From an uncultured Clostridium sp. (lineage in GTDB: Bacteria; Bacillota; Clostridia; TANB77; CAG-508): a stretch of DNA of 64,000 nucleotides. The notes beneath the pieces are model-generated. The model was not told the DNA's origin. It saw nothing but the letters and a program-made list of their open reading frames with translations, and searched no databases. Location of the stretch: positions 163,954 to 227,953 of the forward strand of contig USFR01000002.1 in assembly GCA_900553945.1 (NCBI GenBank), in the 5' to 3' direction. Of the stretch, positions 61,405 through 64,000 are shown piece by piece. Position numbers and translations under genes: made by a program. The first letter of the stretch is position 1. Each line of letters begins with the position of its first letter.

Positions 61405-61438
61405 AAAAGACATAGCTTACATTGCTATGTCTTTATTT
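61405..61438 (+). terminator. Rho-independent terminator in the tag-DUF1848 gap
   Basis: AAAGACATAGC and GCTATGTCTTT form a perfect stem over TTACATT, followed by ATTTTA. No ORF precedes it, so it ends either readthrough from tag or a short unrecognised RNA starting near 61345. Confidence 0.88.
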
Positions 61439-61454
61439 TATATTATTTCTATAA

Positions 61455-61613
61455 ATCAACTCCAATCTTTATGAGGATTATAACAAAGTAAATGATAAAA
61501 TAAGACTTATAAGAATTAATAAAGATTATCCAATGCCAATGTTAGATATATGAAATAAAACAGTTTCATTTGATGAAAATGCAAATAAGGTAATAGAATA
61601 TTGGGAGGAGTAA
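61455..61613 (+). pseudogene. Gene remnant with internal stop, unknown family
   Basis: A frame without a start reads INSNLYEDYNKVNDKIRLI and, after a TGA at 61551, continues NKTVSFDENANKVIEYWEE to TAA (61611-61613). The segment before and after the stop looks like one protein end (a Trp codon changed to TGA would restore it). It is probably a decayed gene end; the family is not recognised. Confidence 0.35.
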
Positions 61614-61619
61614 AAAGAT

Positions 61620-62555
61620 ATGATAATAAATTCAGGATGTAGAACAGATATACCAGCGTTTTATTCAAAGTGGTTAATGAATAGAATAAGAGAAGGGTTT
61701 GTATTGGTGAGAAATCCATATTATCCTAATCAAGTAACAAAATATAGTTTGTCGCCAAATGTGGTGGATTGTTTAGCTTTTTGCACTAAGAATCCAGAGC
61801 CTATGATTAAATATTTGGATGAATTGGATGTATATAGGCAATATTGGTTTGTAACAATTACTCCATACGGAAAAGATATAGAACCTGTTGTACCGGATAA
61901 AGAAAAAGTAATAGAAAGTTTTAAGAAATTATCAAAGCATGTAGGTGTGAATTCTATTGGATGGAGATATGATCCTATTTTTATAAATGATGAATTTGAT
62001 GTTGAAAAACATATAGAATGTTTTAGTAAAATGGCGCAAAGCTTAAAAGGGTATACTAACAATTGTACAATTAGTTTTTTAGATTTATATGAAAAGGTAA
62101 AAAGAAATGCACCTGATTTGCGAACTCTTACTCAAGATGAACAAATACGAATTGCAAAGGCGTTTGCAAAAATGGGTAAGGAAAATAATATGACAATTCA
62201 TAGTTGTTGTGAGAAGACATTTTTATCAGAGTATGGTTTGAAATGTAATGGATGTATGAGTCAAGAAATTGTAGAAAGATCAATTGGTTGTACACTGGAG
62301 CCGCCAAAAAGAAAGAATATAAGGCAAGAGTGTAATTGCCTTATGGGGAATGATATAGGTACTTATAATACTTGTGGGCATTTATGCAGGTATTGTTATG
62401 CGAATGCTAATAAGAAATTGGTTATTGAAAATATGAAAAAGCATAATGAGAATTCACCATTTTTGATTGGGAATGTAGAAGCGGGAGATAAGATAACAGA
62501 AGCTAAGCAAAAAAGTTGGATAGTGAGTGAGAATGAGCAACTTAGTTTTATTTAG
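61620..62555 (+). CDS. DUF1848 domain protein (radical-SAM-like Cys motif at the C-terminus)
   Basis: 311 aa. DUF1848 pattern: INSGCRTDIPAFYSKWLMNRIREGF, NPYYPNQVTKYSLSP, FCTKNPEPM, WRYDPIFIN and a late CxxxCxYC-type cluster CGHLCRYCYAN near residues 257-267, with further Cys (CCEKTF, CNGCMSQE). The Cys cluster resembles that of radical SAM enzymes but sits at the C-terminal side. The family's function is not known to me. ATG 61620 follows GGGAGGAG. The gene has slightly different codon use (TTG, GTG) from upstream genes. Confidence 0.88.
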   Translation: MIINSGCRTDIPAFYSKWLMNRIREGFVLVRNPYYPNQVTKYSLSPNVVDCLAFCTKNPEPMIKYLDELDVYRQYWFVTITPYGKDIEPVVPDKEKVIESFKKLSKHVGVNSIGWRYDPIFINDEFDVEKHIECFSKMAQSLKGYTNNCTISFLDLYEKVKRNAPDLRTLTQDEQIRIAKAFAKMGKENNMTIHSCCEKTFLSEYGLKCNGCMSQEIVERSIGCTLEPPKRKNIRQECNCLMGNDIGTYNTCGHLCRYCYANANKKLVIENMKKHNENSPFLIGNVEAGDKITEAKQKSWIVSENEQLSFI

Positions 62556-62635
62556 AATAAAGATGAATTAATAGTAAAATATTAGTTCGTTAGATATAGT
62601 GTTACAATAGATGTGAAACAAAAATAATATAGAAA

Positions 62636-62806
62636 AGAAGTCATAGAAATGATAATGAAAGATTTTATAGTTGGATTACATTTTATAGCATAGAAGATTT
62701 AAGAAAACAAGGAGCAGCATATTTAAAAAGATCTAACAGAATACCGATGGCTGTTTTAGGATATTTGACACCAAAAGAAAAAAGAGCAGAATTAATGTGT
62801 GCATAA
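62636..62806 (+). pseudogene. Transposase remnant (integrase-core C-terminal end)
   Basis: A start-less frame reads RSHRNDNERFYSW, then FYSIEDLRKQGAAYLKRSN and PMAVLGYLTPKEKR before TAA at 62804-62806. This pattern (SHR-x-D-x-x-RFY, FYS-x-ED, RSN-x-PM, SP-like end) is typical of the end of DDE/integrase-type insertion-sequence transposases. The upstream part and inverted repeats are missing, so it is a fossil. The rest of this 484-bp gap is AT-rich with only the next gene's promoter. Confidence 0.65.
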
Positions 62807-62905
62807 AATAAAAAAACAAATTCAATGTATTACAAGAATAATATATTAATTTGTTTCACATCATTGACTAACATATAAAAAAATCTGTCTTTTCTAATAT
62901 TGACT

Positions 62906-62934
62906 TTGACATTTTTATGCAAACATGATAGAAT
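62906..62934 (+). promoter_or_regulatory. Promoter for the 269-aa gene
   Basis: Consensus TTGACA (62906-62911) and TAGAAT (62929-62934), spacing 17 nt. The leader is about 100 nt long. Confidence 0.75.
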
Positions 62935-63039
62935 TATAAGCACGAAAAATTACATAAAGGGATTTTTCTAATGAAAACCTGAACAAAAGAGAAAATATTA
63001 TTTACACGTAAACCTTAGCTTAAAGAGAGGAGAATATTT

Positions 63040-63849
63040 ATGAGAGACAGATTTGAATTAGCACGGACACTAATAGACGCATTAAGACGAAGATTTGAAA
63101 TCTTACAGCACATGGCTCCTGTAGATTGCTTTGTACCAGAAGAAAAAATAATTTTTTCCAAATGGTTTGGATCAGAGCAGACATCTATAACATTTTATCG
63201 TCCGTTTTTCATGTCAGATTGTATGGCTGGTTGCAAACTGATTGAAATTGCCAAATTTGATTCAGAAGGTCGGAACTACTTCGAAGTACAGATTGGAGAA
63301 GAAGGAATAATTTACAATTATACATATGGCATGGTTCCAAAAATCGTTATTGTTGCCAAAAAGAATTTTCATGAGATAAATCTGTATACCTATTTGACAG
63401 CTTTTAAATTTCTTGAAGAAATGAAAGATATGGACGTATTTAACATCTTTAGCGTACTTGCACACATATTTAAGGATTTTGAGATTTCCTTAAAAGACGT
63501 TGTACAGATAAAAATTCCAGGATATTTCAATTTTTCAGAGAAAGGAATAGAAAACTATACGGAAAAATATCAAAACTTTAATCTTCATTGGTTTAGTGGA
63601 AATGCTGAATACATTTCCATACCATATAGTCTTCATAAGAAAGCAAACGAAGATATAGTTTCCTTTACGGTATCAGGAGAAATTGATAGCTTGAAGAAAT
63701 ATGTACCTGCGAAGATTATCGAGGAATGTCTCATTGAAATCGAACTGCTAAACGCATTTGTAGATGAATTCAATCAGTTATATTCAAAAGGTGAATACCG
63801 GAGATGCAGAAAACTTATCGAAAACAGAGTGATAAATAATATGAATTGA
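63040..63849 (+). CDS. Orphan protein of unknown family, 269 aa
   Basis: 269 aa, no signal or membrane helix. It begins MRDRFELARTLIDALRRRFEILQHM, has an alpha/beta middle (FFMSDCMAGCKLIEIAKFDS, NYFEVQIGEEGIIYNYTYG) and a helical C-terminus (ECLIEIELLNAFVDEFNQLY). No catalytic motif was recognised. GAGAGGAG precedes ATG 63040. Codon use and GC are higher than in the AT-rich neighbours, in the style of the other foreign-looking genes. Own promoter and terminator. Confidence 0.72.
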   Translation: MRDRFELARTLIDALRRRFEILQHMAPVDCFVPEEKIIFSKWFGSEQTSITFYRPFFMSDCMAGCKLIEIAKFDSEGRNYFEVQIGEEGIIYNYTYGMVPKIVIVAKKNFHEINLYTYLTAFKFLEEMKDMDVFNIFSVLAHIFKDFEISLKDVVQIKIPGYFNFSEKGIENYTEKYQNFNLHWFSGNAEYISIPYSLHKKANEDIVSFTVSGEIDSLKKYVPAKIIEECLIEIELLNAFVDEFNQLYSKGEYRRCRKLIENRVINNMN

Positions 63850-63861
63850 ATATTGATGGAT

Positions 63862-63893
63862 GGAGCCGTGCTACAAAAAGCACGGCTTTAGTC
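63862..63893 (+). terminator. Rho-independent terminator after the 269-aa gene
   Basis: GAGCCGTGCT pairs with AGCACGGCTT over ACAAAA, followed by TAGTCATTT. Between here and the window end (64000) I see no further feature. Confidence 0.85.
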
Positions 63894-64000
63894 ATTTCTA
63901 TAGGTCATAAATAATTATTATGCTTAATATCAATAAACAAAAAAGGGTTAATTAAAAAAGTAAAGTCCATATACTAAGAAAAATTAGATGTATGCAAGAA

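Overview
The window is AT-rich, gene-dense chromosome that fits an uncultured-type member of the Clostridia or a related Firmicutes lineage. Shine-Dalgarno sites are strong (AGGAGG/GGAG). Promoters repeatedly match TTGAAA/TTGACA-17-TATAAT, and rho-independent terminators separate the transcription units. Marker families also fit: SAM-I riboswitch-controlled metK, MurT/GatD lipid II amidation, a dipicolinate synthase subunit (endospore chemistry), VanW, a TIGR04086 protein, and TTG/GTG starts. No rRNA or tRNA gene was seen.

Layout. 1-10.5 kb: TmcAL (partial, minus strand), rnhA, coaE, a secreted HExxH protein, then queA-tgt-(WG-repeat membrane protein)-TIGR04086-HD-secD-like-secF-like. This is the classical queA/tgt/secDF neighbourhood, with highly divergent SecD and SecF. 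10.5-20 kb: glmM, an unknown protein, metG, thymidylate kinase, nadD, a DUF368 (PopT-type) carrier-lipid transporter and a second WG-repeat protein. 19-24.5 kb: a zinc-type ABC importer whose permease gene is separated from the binding-protein and ATPase genes by a spermidine-synthase-like fusion and two small unknown genes. 24.6-36.2 kb: a peroxiredoxin fold without its catalytic residues, a TPR/NPCBM-like protein, a two-component system, VanW, trmB, a Gld-type ABC system and a protein O-mannosyltransferase-like enzyme. 36.3-47.8 kb: PhoH, dpaB, murT-gatD, a DnaB-like ATPase, a very acidic tandem-repeat protein, an unknown coiled-coil protein and a tyrosine recombinase. 47.8-52.5 kb: a MacB/FtsX-type transporter and a DUF6873 protein. 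52.6-64 kb: two tiny membrane proteins, a ClpA/B-type AAA+ domain fused to an FtsH-type M41 protease, metK, small unknown genes, a small alarmone hydrolase-like HD protein, a frameshifted P-loop kinase-like gene, tag, DUF1848, a transposase remnant and an orphan 269-aa protein.

Two layers stand out. First, a set of monocistronic genes (PhoH, the acidic repeat protein, the two tiny membrane proteins, the Clp-FtsH chimera, the 151-aa protein and the 269-aa protein) has visibly higher GC and different codon choice from the roughly 30% GC housekeeping genes around it. Nearly all carry their own 17-bp-spaced promoter and a terminator, which suggests acquisition from one or more foreign sources. 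Second, the intergenic regions hold several families of foldback repeats: a 165/172-bp pair and a 145-bp pair, each pair inverted, plus a 121-bp element with perfect 19-bp terminal inverted repeats between the metK riboswitch and the metK gene. The soluble Clp-FtsH chimera is the best candidate for an undescribed system. Family calls come from motif recognition without database searches.
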